This document shows positions 1 through 7,565 of a stretch of DNA of 64,000 nucleotides, piece after piece (the stretch's first letter is position 1; every line of letters starts with the position of its first letter). The position numbers were made by a program, and so were the translations under genes. The stretch comes from Mesorhizobium sp. (GTDB lineage Bacteria; Pseudomonadota; Alphaproteobacteria; Rhizobiales; Rhizobiaceae): NCBI GenBank assembly GCA_004020645.1, contig SAQL01000002.1, positions 248,001-312,000 of the forward strand, written 5' to 3'. The notes under the pieces are model-generated. The model was given only the letters and a program-made list of their open reading frames with translations. It was not told where the DNA came from and searched no databases.

Positions 1-124
1 TTGAATAGCCGGCTTCGATAAGGCATTTCTGAAATGGCGGGCATAGAACATTCGGAATGGCGGGCAGTCTTCCTGACGCGAACCGGAAAAGGGCAACGGG
101 GCCGCAACGCATGATCGTCACGCG

Positions 125-1057
125 ATGAATTGGAGGCGCTATTTCTGGCCGGTCGTCGGCGTTGCTGCGGTCGTCTTCTCACTATGGCTGCTGCTGCATG
201 AGCTGCGCGGCATTTCGCTCGACGACGTCTGGGACGGCATCGTCGCCATCCCGGCCCGCGGCTGGGTGCTCGCCGCGCTGAGCTCGATCATCGCCTATGC
301 GTCGCTGGCCGGCTACGACCACATCGCGCTCCTGCATATCGGCAGACGAGTCTCTTGGCTGTTCGTTACCCTGTGCTCCTTCACCACCTACGCGCTGTCG
401 CACAATATCGGCGGCTCGGTATTTTCAGGCGCGGTGATCCGCTACCGCGCCTACGGAACCAAGGGGCTGACCGGACAGGATGTCGGCGTGCTGGTGGCGA
501 TCTGCTGGATCACCTTCGTGCTGTCGACGATCCTCGTCTCCGGTCTCGTGCTGGTCTTCGAGCCTGAAATCATCGACCGGTTCTCCGGCGTACCGCATCA
601 TGGCCTGACCATGGCCGCGGGCCTCGCCATGCTGCTCGTGGTGGCGGCCTATGCCTTCGGCAGCTGGCTGCATCTCAGGCCACTGAAGATTGGCAGTTTT
701 CAGGTCCATTATCCGGCGCTGCCGATCGTCGCGCGGCAATTGCTGATCGGCCCGATCGAGCTTTTGGCAGCGGCGGCAATCATCTTCTTCGCCCTGCCCG
801 TATCAGGCAACCCCGGCTATTTCGTCGTGCTCGGCGTTTTCCTGGTGTCGTTCTCGATCGCGCAGATCTCGCATGCGCCGGGCGGGCTCGGCGTGTTCGA
901 GGTCGTCTTCCTCGCCGGGCTGTCGCACATGGACCCGGTCGGCGTGCTGGCAGCACTGCTGGTGTTCCGGCTGTTCTACCTGATCATCCCGCTGGTGATT
1001 GCGCTCGGCGTCGTGCTGTATTTTGAGCACTCGCAGCTCGGGCGGGGTGAGAATTGA
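125..1057 (+). CDS. UPF0104 / lysylphosphatidylglycerol synthase-like integral membrane protein
   Basis: The 310-residue protein is almost entirely hydrophobic, with about eight predicted membrane segments spread over the whole length. It resembles the UPF0104 family, which is the membrane-flippase half of MprF-type lysylphosphatidylglycerol synthases without the aminoacyl-transferase domain. Family features visible are a Gly/Ser-rich stretch near residues 90-110 (SHNIGGSVFSGAVIRYR) and the conserved APGGLGVFE motif near residue 253. Such stand-alone proteins are inner-membrane proteins presumed to act on lipids, but their substrate is not established. The ATG start has no strong ribosome-binding site nearby. 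The gene upstream, if any, lies outside the window. Confidence 0.8.
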   Translation: MNWRRYFWPVVGVAAVVFSLWLLLHELRGISLDDVWDGIVAIPARGWVLAALSSIIAYASLAGYDHIALLHIGRRVSWLFVTLCSFTTYALSHNIGGSVFSGAVIRYRAYGTKGLTGQDVGVLVAICWITFVLSTILVSGLVLVFEPEIIDRFSGVPHHGLTMAAGLAMLLVVAAYAFGSWLHLRPLKIGSFQVHYPALPIVARQLLIGPIELLAAAAIIFFALPVSGNPGYFVVLGVFLVSFSIAQISHAPGGLGVFEVVFLAGLSHMDPVGVLAALLVFRLFYLIIPLVIALGVVLYFEHSQLGRGEN

Positions 1058-1112
1058 AACGCGGCACCTGAACACCGCGATCGAAACGTGGTGATTTGAA
1101 AGGCCGGGCAGG

Positions 1113-1140
1113 CTTGACTATTTTCCGGCGGCGGCTACAA
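1113..1140 (+). promoter_or_regulatory. Putative sigma-70 promoter of tRNA-Gln
   Basis: A CTTGAC box at 1113-1118 is followed after 16 bases by CTACAA at 1135-1140, about 57 bases before the mature tRNA. This matches the usual rhizobial housekeeping pattern (CTTGAC, about 17 bases, CTATAT-like). It is inferred from sequence only. Confidence 0.5.
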
Positions 1141-1196
1141 GGCACGCGCGGCGCAATCGCCGCCCTGCCCGCGCGGTTTCTTCAACCGCGCCCTGC

Positions 1197-1270
1197 TGGG
1201 GAATAGGTTAACGGTAGACCCACGGACTCTGACTCCGTTAGTCCTGGTTCGAATCCAGGTTCCCCAGCCA
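1197..1270 (+). tRNA. tRNA-Gln (anticodon CTG)
   Basis: The cloverleaf can be folded by eye. The acceptor stem TGGGGAA pairs with TTCCCCA. The anticodon arm is ACGGA-CTCTGAC-TCCGT, giving anticodon CTG at the 34-36 positions. The T arm is CCTGG-TTCGAAT-CCAGG, and the discriminator base G is followed by an encoded CCA. The gene is 74 bases long and reads CAG codons. Its 3' end is the boundary of the accessory region that follows, which is the usual position of an integration site for tRNA-targeting elements. Confidence 0.95.
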
Positions 1271-1593
1271 CTCTCTAACTCAATGAAAACATTGAAGAAA
1301 TCACCATCCGCCCGAAGCCATGGCGGTCAATGATTTTGGCTCATGTTGCGTTTTGTACCAAATTTGTACCAAGCGGCATTTCAGGGCACCTCCCTTTGCC
1401 TGCACATCAGGCCGATTTGAACTTGTCACCTTTCGGTGTCATGGCCAGTTCCCTTCCCTGCCAGTGAATTCCTGAGCCCGAGACAGGCACCCACATAGAT
1501 GCGGAACGCGGTCCTGTGACGGAAGCCGCCTGAGCGGCTTGTAAAGGCTCCCTCAACCAGCGATGCTCCATCCTCGCGCAGGGGGGAGCCGCG
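1271..1593. other. Gene-poor junction between tRNA-Gln and the accessory region
   Basis: No convincing gene lies here. The segment starts directly after the tRNA CCA end, contains a tandem TTTGTACCAA repeat at 1352-1372, and ends in a strong ribosome-binding site for the gene at 1594. A short leftward reading frame (1407-1496) ends in a plausible tail (MTPKGDKFKSA), but it is too short and unsupported to call. The junction would be expected to hold an integrase gene or an attachment arm. No integrase is present. Confidence 0.5.
1352..1372 (+). repeat. Tandem decamer TTTGTACCAA x2 near the tRNA junction
   Basis: TTTGTACCAA occurs at 1352-1361 and again at 1363-1372, an 11-base period close to one helical turn, 82 bases beyond the tRNA end. 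Helically phased short direct repeats next to a tRNA attachment site resemble arm-type binding sites of tyrosine recombinases. This is inference, since no recombinase gene is present. Confidence 0.45.
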
Positions 1594-2046
1594 ATGACGG
1601 AGCTGATTCTTACGCAGGAGGAAGGGGACGAGTTGTTCGCTATGGCGAAAGTGGCCGTCGCCTCCGACCCTGTGGACCTTCCGGACTTCGGCGGACGCGC
1701 GGAGTTCGCGCTCGTCTCGAAGGACCGCCGGGAGGAGTTCGTGATCAACTTCACCCGCAACCACATCAAGCTGTCGAAGCGCAGCCATCACATGCGCGGC
1801 CGCAAGGTCGTCGGACTCTGCAGGCTTTGCCTAGACGGCTCGCCCCACAGGAATCCTGATGGCGAGGAGGTGGGGACACGGCACATACACGTCTACCGTG
1901 AGGGCTTCGGACTCAAATTCGCCGTGGACTTGCCCGATGGTGTCTTCCGTGACCTGGACGACGGGCTGACCACGATCGAGGACTTCATGCGCTACTGCAA
2001 CGTCGTCGAGCTTCCTAACTTCAGGCGGAGCCTGTTCACGACATGA
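1594..2046 (+). CDS. DUF6978-like hypothetical protein, first gene of an overlapping module
   Basis: This 150-residue soluble protein has no signal peptide or membrane segment. It resembles proteins grouped as DUF6978, whose function is unknown. The assignment is from general resemblance and is moderate. Visible features are a short basic region around residues 60-80 (KLSKRSHHMRGRKVVG), a Cys pair in LCRLCLDG near residues 79-83, and a GTRHIHVYREG segment. The last two may be metal or nucleic-acid related, but the motif is not a known zinc finger. The ATG start is preceded by a strong GGGGGGAG site. The stop codon overlaps the start of the next gene by four bases (ATGA), so the two are probably translated together. 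Confidence 0.65.
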   Translation: MTELILTQEEGDELFAMAKVAVASDPVDLPDFGGRAEFALVSKDRREEFVINFTRNHIKLSKRSHHMRGRKVVGLCRLCLDGSPHRNPDGEEVGTRHIHVYREGFGLKFAVDLPDGVFRDLDDGLTTIEDFMRYCNVVELPNFRRSLFTT

Positions 2047-2804
2047 GCGACGTCGAAACTCTGATGGATTCCTACTACGCGTGGCTGCGCGACAAGACCG
2101 CGTGGAAGAAGCACGAGTCGTGGACGGAGATCACCGCACCCTACCTCGACCGCAACAACGACTACCTCCAGATTTACCTGAAGGCGGACAACGGCGGCTA
2201 CGTCTTGACGGACGACGGCTCGACCATCGACGGGCTGCTCTCCGAAGGCTGCAACCTCGACAGTCCCAAGCGTAAGGCGCTGCTGAAGATGACGCTGGCG
2301 GGCCATGGGGTCGCCGAGAAGGACGGCCGTCTGACGGTCCACGCGACTCCGGACAACTTCGCATGGAAGAAGCACAGTCTCGTGCAGGCCATGCTCGCCG
2401 TCGGCGACATGTTTTTTCTCGCCGAGCCGCACGTCGCCAGCTTGTTCATGGAGGACGTGCGGGACTGGCTCGACGTGTCCGACGTCCGCTACTCCGCGCA
2501 GGTCTCCTTCATCGGCCACAGCGGCTTCGCCAGGAAGTTTGACTTCCTGATCCCGAAGTCGAAGGCTGCACCTGAGCGGATCGTGAAGACCATCAACAAC
2601 CCCGTCCGGCAGGCCGCCGACTCGATCATCATGGATTGGCTGGACACCCGTGATGTGCGCCCCGAGTCCTCGCGGCTCTACGCTTTTATCAACGACAACC
2701 ACCGCGATGTCTCCAGCGGGGTCATCGACGCGCTGGCCAGCTACCAGATCAGGCCTATCCTGTGGAGCCATAGGTTGGAAGCCGAGCAGGAACTTGCGGC
2801 CTAG
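2043..2804 (+). CDS. DUF1828 / DUF1829 domain protein
   Basis: The 253-residue protein matches the two-domain DUF1828-DUF1829 architecture. The N-terminal domain (about residues 25-115) has the hallmark segments TAPYLDRNNDYLQIYLK, VLTDDGSTIDGLL, NLDSPKRKALL and, near residue 120, HSLVQAMLAVGDMFFLAEP. The C-terminal domain (about 150-245) has the FDFLIPKSK and SRLYAFINDN segments. The family occurs sporadically on mobile or accessory DNA in diverse bacteria, and no biochemical role is known to me. It overlaps the upstream DUF6978-like gene by ATGA and is followed 70 bases later by the frameshifted third gene, so it sits centrally in an operon. The acidic and Lys residues of the first domain (D36, Q43, K47) could suggest a nuclease-like core, but this is speculation. 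Confidence 0.8.
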   Translation: MSDVETLMDSYYAWLRDKTAWKKHESWTEITAPYLDRNNDYLQIYLKADNGGYVLTDDGSTIDGLLSEGCNLDSPKRKALLKMTLAGHGVAEKDGRLTVHATPDNFAWKKHSLVQAMLAVGDMFFLAEPHVASLFMEDVRDWLDVSDVRYSAQVSFIGHSGFARKFDFLIPKSKAAPERIVKTINNPVRQAADSIIMDWLDTRDVRPESSRLYAFINDNHRDVSSGVIDALASYQIRPILWSHRLEAEQELAA

Positions 2805-2874
2805 CCCGTATCTCGCCGCACCCGACTTGGATTTCCCGGCCGGCGCGGATAGCCTCCACGCGGGAGGGGTAGTC

Positions 2875-3560
2875 ATGTTTTCCAGGAAGACCATCCACGA
2901 CGAGTACGCGAAGGTCGTCAAGGAGATCGACGGAGGCGCGCGTCGCGAGCCGCAGCACGATCGTCCGGCGACGCTAGGCGGCAAGTATGGGCCGACCGTG
3001 GCGACCCGGTCGACAACGCTGCCTTCGATGACTTGGTTCTTTTTGGGGCAACGCTCGACTGGAGTACCTCGGACGCATGGTGCATCGAAGAGACCAGCGA
3101 CACGATGCGGCGTGCCTGGTATCTGGACTCGCCGGATTATGGGCGGCGTTTCCTGATCTACTACAACTCCCTGAAGCTCGGCTGGGTTGAGGTCAGCGCG
3201 AACCCCGAGAAGCTGTTCGGCACGATCGACGAGTTCCACGCCGATCCGAGGGCGAGGCTCGACATGGAACTGTCCATGATGCGCTTCGTCCCTCAGGAAG
3301 ACGTGTTCGGGTTGCTCTACCAGGCCTCCTTTATGATGCAGGACATCGCGGACAGCTACGACGCAGCCCGGGAACGCGCCCGGACGTCGGCCGAGTCGGC
3401 AATGACCGGATACATGTGGGAGGTCATGCGCGCCGGCGACCAGTACGTCCCCGACCTACAGTTCAGCGCAGACGGCTCCTATGCCGTGTTCCGAGAGACG
3501 GTGGCCCACTGGAAGGAATCCGGGTTCGACCCGTTCCTCCGGAAGCGGAGGCAGGAATGA
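2875..3560 (+). pseudogene. Hypothetical gene with an apparent frameshift near 2960-3000
   Basis: Two reading frames together look like one protein. From ATG 2875, preceded by GGGAGGGG, one frame gives MFSRKTIHDEYAKVVKEIDG with strongly GC-ending codons up to about 2970, then loses coding character. The next frame becomes convincing at about 2990 (ADRGDPVDNAAFDDLVLFG) and continues to 3560. Joined, the product would be about 228 residues, soluble and acidic, of unknown family. Alternatively the gene starts at TTG 3033 (175 residues), but that start lacks a ribosome-binding site and discards in-frame protein-like sequence upstream. The end overlaps the next gene by ATGA. Whether this is decay, a sequencing error or recoding cannot be decided here. 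Confidence 0.55.
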
Positions 3561-3823
3561 ACGGAGACAGCCCCGAGATGAAGGACTTCTTCGACAGGCT
3601 GCGCGCTGATACGAAGAAGGACGGCCGGCAGGACATGATGGAAACGCTGGTGATGGCAGCCATCGGTGCGGCCCTTGGTTACTGGGCCTACGGTACGCTG
3701 GCGCATGCCCTCCTATTCGGCTTCCTCGTCTTCGCTGCCAGTGCCGTCGGCAACCGTATCGTCGCGGAGTTGCGCATGCAGCGGGCGCAGGACGAGGCAC
3801 GGCGGCTGATGGACCAGCCATAG
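3557..3823 (+). CDS. Small two-helix membrane protein, last gene of the module
   Basis: The 88-residue protein has a charged N-terminus (residues 1-28), two adjacent hydrophobic helices (about 30-46 and 49-66) and a basic C-terminal tail (ELRMQRAQDEARRLM). The ATG overlaps the preceding stop (ATGA), so it is coupled to the third gene of the 1594-3823 module. I recognise no family. A small membrane protein ending an operon of soluble proteins of unknown function recalls conflict systems in which a membrane effector is released by a sensor, but nothing in the sequence proves this. Confidence 0.65.
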   Translation: MNGDSPEMKDFFDRLRADTKKDGRQDMMETLVMAAIGAALGYWAYGTLAHALLFGFLVFAASAVGNRIVAELRMQRAQDEARRLMDQP

Positions 3824-4240
3824 GCACGAACAACCCGACGCCGCCGAGCCGGCACGGCCGCCCGTGAACAAGTGCGCAGCAGCCGAAGGCCGCTGATCCT
3901 CATGGCCCGACACCCACGGCGACCTGAGAACCGTGCTGTATGGCGATTTAAACGGGAGAACGAATTCCTATTTCCCTGAATTCCTGCCGTGTCCACCCTG
4001 ATTTTCATAAAGTCCGTTCGTCGGAGGCAGTCAGTCCCGGCTCTCGGCTCCGCCGCCGCATACTGGTCCTCCTATGGCTGCCATTGTTAACCGATCGAGC
4101 CGGCCGCGAATTGGCCTTCGGCGTCGTCTCGGCAATGTCGCCCTGCCGGTCGAGCCGACGCCCGCGCTTTATGCGCTGCTCTTTTGTCGGCGGAGCATTG
4201 ACGGCTGCACGGCATCCGGCAAACGCTCAAGGAGAGTGCT
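3824..4240. other. Intergenic stretch without a supported gene
   Basis: The reading frames here have poor codon character. A less GC-rich patch at about 3940-4010 with several short TTCC/GAATTC repeats stands out from the surroundings. A ribosome-binding site (AAGGAGAG) at about 4229-4236 leads into the GTG start at 4241. No RNA gene or terminator is evident. Confidence 0.5.
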
Positions 4241-4704
4241 GTGACCGTGCCGAAGAAGAAAAGGATTTCAAATGTAAAGCTGGGCCGGCCGCCCCAGAGT
4301 CATTTTGGGGGCATGCCCCCGCCGAACGCCAACGGCAGTACCGGCAGCGCCTGAAGGAACAAGGGCGGCAGCCCAAGGTTGGGAAACCGTCGAGCCCGGC
4401 GTCGGCGGAGGCCCTAACGGGCGTCGCGGTCGAGAAGTCAATTCGTCTCACCCGCCTCGCGGTCTCTGTCATCGAACTGCTGCACGTCATCGAGTCCTCG
4501 CGAATCTATGACGGAGAGCCGCTGTCGCCCGCAGAGGCCACTGCACTTCGCGAGGCGGCTGCCCGCGCTGGCTGTCTCGCTATGCCCGGTGCAGACGAGG
4601 CTGTGTTTCGCAAGTTAGGAGGGCCGTGGGGCGTTGCGCAACTGGAGCACGTGCGCAAGAAGCTTGCTGAAAAGGAAAAGCGGTTCGCGGCGGGAAAGCT
4701 GTAG
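4241..4704 (+). pseudogene. Hypothetical protein gene with probable homopolymer frameshift
   Basis: A GTG at 4241 behind AAGGAGAG opens a frame reading VTVPKKKRISNVKLGRPPQ, a believable N-terminus that soon becomes low-complexity and hits a stop. A neighbouring frame takes over with AERQRQYRQRLKEQG, typical of small DNA-associated bacterial proteins, and runs to 4704. The switch falls in a GGGGG/CCCCC tract at 4307-4320, where a single-base indel is likely. The second half is helical and charged, ending in AQLEHVRKKLAEKEKRF. The function is unknown. A purely downstream start is possible but would lose the good ribosome-binding site. Confidence 0.5.
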
Positions 4705-5020
4705 TTTTCCGTGACTCCACACCCATCCAGACTCAGCGGGCATTTAAACGCGACAGAAAATTGCGCGATCCCCTGAATCTAAGGATTTGGTGCCTTCTGG
4801 CGTAGCCGGCACGGTGCCCTGAAAAGAAAAAAATCGCCTGTGCGAGGCGGTTTTCCATCAGTATTGGTCACAGCCAACGCCGTCCCCGGCTGTGCTGCAT
4901 GTTTATCGTGATGGGCGGTGGGGCAAAAAACAAGCCCCTTCAAGGTCCATCAGGATGGTCTAAAAATATCCCCGGGAGCCGCGAAGCGGCGGGGCGGAGC
5001 CCTATTCATAGGAAGCGGCG
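4705..5020. other. Intergenic stretch with a bidirectional terminator
   Basis: No supported gene is present. The stretch holds the hairpin at 4830-4854, then a GC-rich segment with the inverted repeat GCCGC-GAA-GCGGC near 4979-4991. The genes on either side converge here. Confidence 0.5.
4830..4854 (-). terminator. Bidirectional rho-independent terminator
   Basis: AAAATCGCCT at 4830-4839 pairs with AGGCGGTTTT at 4845-4854 around a GTGCG loop, ten pairs including one G-T. On the leftward strand the stem is followed by a long T run. On the rightward strand it ends in four Ts. It can end transcription of both the XRE gene and the 4241 gene. Confidence 0.7.
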
Positions 5021-5737
5021 TTATGACCAAGAGACACGACGCGGCACCATCATCTCTTGAATCTCTTTCTCCGACTTCACCACTGTCAGATATGCAATCG
5101 TGAACGGCAAAGGAGTCTTGTCGACCCAACTGTCGTTCATGAGCTTTGTCGATCGTGTCGCCATGTAGATCGTTGCCCCGAAGTCATTCAGGCCGGTGAT
5201 CATGGTCCCCAGTTCCCGATGGAATCCTAACTTGTCCGAAAAGGAATCGACCTCTCCGAGGTCGCCGAGGTCGCGGACGTAATCAAATATCGCAGCAGCC
5301 TGTTCTTTGGCTTCCTCCGAAATGTCGTCATCCATGTTGAACAGGTAACCGTTCGATCGGTCTGCCAGTGCACCTAGTTGTTGGCCATTTGTGACGACGG
5401 ATACCCTTACCGGTATGTGGTCAGGAAACTGTTTCTCGATTTCCTTTTGTTGGGCATTCTCGGCCGCCTTGCGTGTTCCTTCAAGCAGTTCATTCACTTT
5501 CTGGATAAAGTCGGGATCGTCAAACACATTGGGATCCTCGTACCCCAACCCCCGCGCAAGCGCCCGGCGTGTGGTAACGCTTGCGGGCTTTCCGGCTTCG
5601 ATGCGCTGAATTGTTCGCACATCCAGTCCCGACGATGCCGCCAGCGCCTCTTGAGACCAGTGAGCGGTCTCGCGGATGCACCGGGTCCAGAATGCCAGAA
5701 GTTTAGGATCTAGGGTTACCATCATTTCCGTCGCCAT
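5021..5737 (-). CDS. XRE-family helix-turn-helix regulator with C-terminal extension
   Basis: Of the 238 residues, about 20-75 form an XRE/Cro-type helix-turn-helix (WSQEALAASSGLDVRTIQRIEAG). This is the kind of fold used by phage and island repressors. The remaining 160 residues have no hydrophobic segment and match no family I recognise. They could be a ligand or partner domain, as in regulators paired with toxins or metabolite sensors. The ATG at 5737 is used, and an internal ATG five codons later is possible. The hairpin at 4830-4854 lies downstream. It probably acts locally in the accessory region, but no operator can be defined from one copy. Confidence 0.75.
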   Translation of the reverse strand: MATEMMVTLDPKLLAFWTRCIRETAHWSQEALAASSGLDVRTIQRIEAGKPASVTTRRALARGLGYEDPNVFDDPDFIQKVNELLEGTRKAAENAQQKEIEKQFPDHIPVRVSVVTNGQQLGALADRSNGYLFNMDDDISEEAKEQAAAIFDYVRDLGDLGEVDSFSDKLGFHRELGTMITGLNDFGATIYMATRSTKLMNDSWVDKTPLPFTIAYLTVVKSEKEIQEMMVPRRVSWS

Positions 5738-5950
5738 CTTCCGAGTGTCCTTGCTGCTTGTCCTGTCTGGAAGCTAAGCCAGCCGGCACGAGCTTGGACA
5801 CGACAGACACCCGACAGTGGCCCGACTGGAAACTTTCAAGCGACGGTCTCTTCCCGTCCAGCCGCTAATTCCAAATCGCGTTCTCCGACTTCACATCGGA
5901 TGGCGTAAGTCTCCAGGTGTTGACAGTGGAAATCATCCACCAGAGTGAAT

Positions 5951-6733
5951 CTACCTGTCTCTGAACATTTCTAGGCGGCTGCCCGCAAGCCGTGTTTCGT
6001 ACATCGCTCTAAGGTTGGGAAAGGTGTCCAGTTCGATGCCGTTCGTTACCAAGGCAGTTCTCACCAGATCACGGTCCCAATCTTGGGGAATGCTATCGGT
6101 TTCTCCACGAGCATAGGCGAACGTATTGTCGACTAGTGCGTGGAGTGTCGCCCAATGCAAGACGTCGTTGATGCTTTCGTGGTCGACTCCGATGTTTGTT
6201 TGATTCGGGCGGACGTGCCTTCCGGGATGCATGCCTTCATTGCGAGCCCTAAGGACCTGAAAAGTCCTGATCATGTTGGCAAGTTTCATTTGGGAGTAGC
6301 GGTCCCCGTACTGAATGCATTCCTTGAGGATTGCGATCGTCTCCGAATCGAGCGTCATGAATCCAGTCACCTGTGGCCCGCCGAACATGAGGTCAACTGC
6401 CGCAAAGTGTCTCTTGATGTTGTTACGGCAGACTTCGGACATGTTGCTGAGCGCAAGCGGTAACATTGCCACTGCTGCACGAATGGATTTGTCCTGACGG
6501 TCGCGCTCGTGGTCGCTGCTCTGCTGTATCTGAATTCGGGATGCGTAGACGGCGGCACTCGCGGCACCCAACGTGGCTACGGTCACCAACAGTGTTGTCA
6601 GGTACTCGTGATACGGTTGTCCGTCGGCGATATCGATGGCCCAGAAAAGCAGCAGGAAAAAGATTGAGGCGAGAAATGCTCCAAACGCTGCCCCATCCAA
6701 GAATTTAACATCAAGAAGCCTTCGCCAAAACAT
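5951..6733 (-). CDS. Membrane-anchored hypothetical protein
   Basis: The 260-residue protein begins MFWRRLL and has two membrane helices (about residues 15-35 and 45-65) followed by a soluble domain of roughly 190 residues with no recognised motif. Start 6733 (ATG) is chosen because the longer TTG alternative at 6796 adds a polar stretch and has no clear ribosome-binding site. The layout, two N-terminal helices plus a cytoplasmic domain, is common for orphan proteins on islands. It is transcribed divergently from the HEPN-like gene at 6884, across about 150 bases that must carry both promoters. GC content is lower than in the core genes, consistent with acquisition. Confidence 0.6.
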   Translation of the reverse strand: MFWRRLLDVKFLDGAAFGAFLASIFFLLLFWAIDIADGQPYHEYLTTLLVTVATLGAASAAVYASRIQIQQSSDHERDRQDKSIRAAVAMLPLALSNMSEVCRNNIKRHFAAVDLMFGGPQVTGFMTLDSETIAILKECIQYGDRYSQMKLANMIRTFQVLRARNEGMHPGRHVRPNQTNIGVDHESINDVLHWATLHALVDNTFAYARGETDSIPQDWDRDLVRTALVTNGIELDTFPNLRAMYETRLAGSRLEMFRDR

Positions 6734-6883
6734 GTGCGCCCCGCATTGCTGAAATTGCTCGGCGCAACTTTTCAAGGCGAATTCGGGTTTCGGCAAGGTA
6801 CTTGTTGGAGAATGTTCTTATGAGCCATCGGTACATCTGCTCTATAGAACTTCCTAGTCGGTCACTCACAAAACGGGGGTATC

Positions 6884-7510
6884 GTGAAGCTCAATTTCGA
6901 CGCGCGAGGCTATGCTTTCGAGGCGGGCTCGGAGGTTCTCCGGCAGGGGTATGCCTCCGCTTCAAAAGCACTGACCGCCGACATTGAGCGAGTGCGGGCC
7001 GCGCACGCAGCTTATGACGCTTCGCCCGAATTCATCGGCGAGCGTGATGACGAAGGCAATATTCTCTGGGAACAGGGCGCGATTCTCACGCTGGAACAGG
7101 AAACCGTCGAGGAAGCCCTTGAGGCGTTGCGTAACGCATTCGTGCTTGCCTTGTATCATCACTGGGAACGAGCCATCCGGGCCTACACCGGTAGCGACCA
7201 GAACGCCAAATATCGGCAATTAGTCGCCCGTGCTGAACGGAAGGGCATCCCTGCCGTTCCGGACATGGCGAAGGTCTATCGTCTGGCAAACACCCTAAAG
7301 CACAACAGCGGCCATCATGGCGCGGTTCTGTTCGAACTCTGGCGTGATCTATTCGGCCCGTTTTTCAGTGCTAGACCGGATTCGGACTGGTATCGCGCCA
7401 TCTCCCTTTCGGATGACGATATCCATGAGGTCATGCGGATCATTGGGGCTGCTGGTCCCAAGGTCTGGCCGTACGGCAAACCTTTCCCGCTCTCCGTATC
7501 GGAGTCATGA
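6884..7510 (+). CDS. Hypothetical protein with a HEPN-like R-x6-H motif
   Basis: The 208-residue protein is alpha-helical in character and lacks signal or membrane segments. Residues R133 to H140 in VYRLANTLKHNSG form an R-x6-H motif within the spacing (R-x4-6-H) that defines HEPN RNases and related nucleotidylation-regulated toxins. It is preceded by a helical region with conserved-looking aromatic residues (LALYHHWERAIRAY). This fits a HEPN-like fold but is not proof, since the usual polar residue after the Arg is Leu here. The GTG start follows a GGGGGT site. It lies divergent to the membrane protein at 5951-6733. I do not know its function. Confidence 0.6.
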   Translation: MKLNFDARGYAFEAGSEVLRQGYASASKALTADIERVRAAHAAYDASPEFIGERDDEGNILWEQGAILTLEQETVEEALEALRNAFVLALYHHWERAIRAYTGSDQNAKYRQLVARAERKGIPAVPDMAKVYRLANTLKHNSGHHGAVLFELWRDLFGPFFSARPDSDWYRAISLSDDDIHEVMRIIGAAGPKVWPYGKPFPLSVSES

Positions 7511-7565
7511 ATCTCGTTCAGTTTTGCCTTGAGCCGCTCGGCTTTTGCATCTTCCGGGCGGCCTC

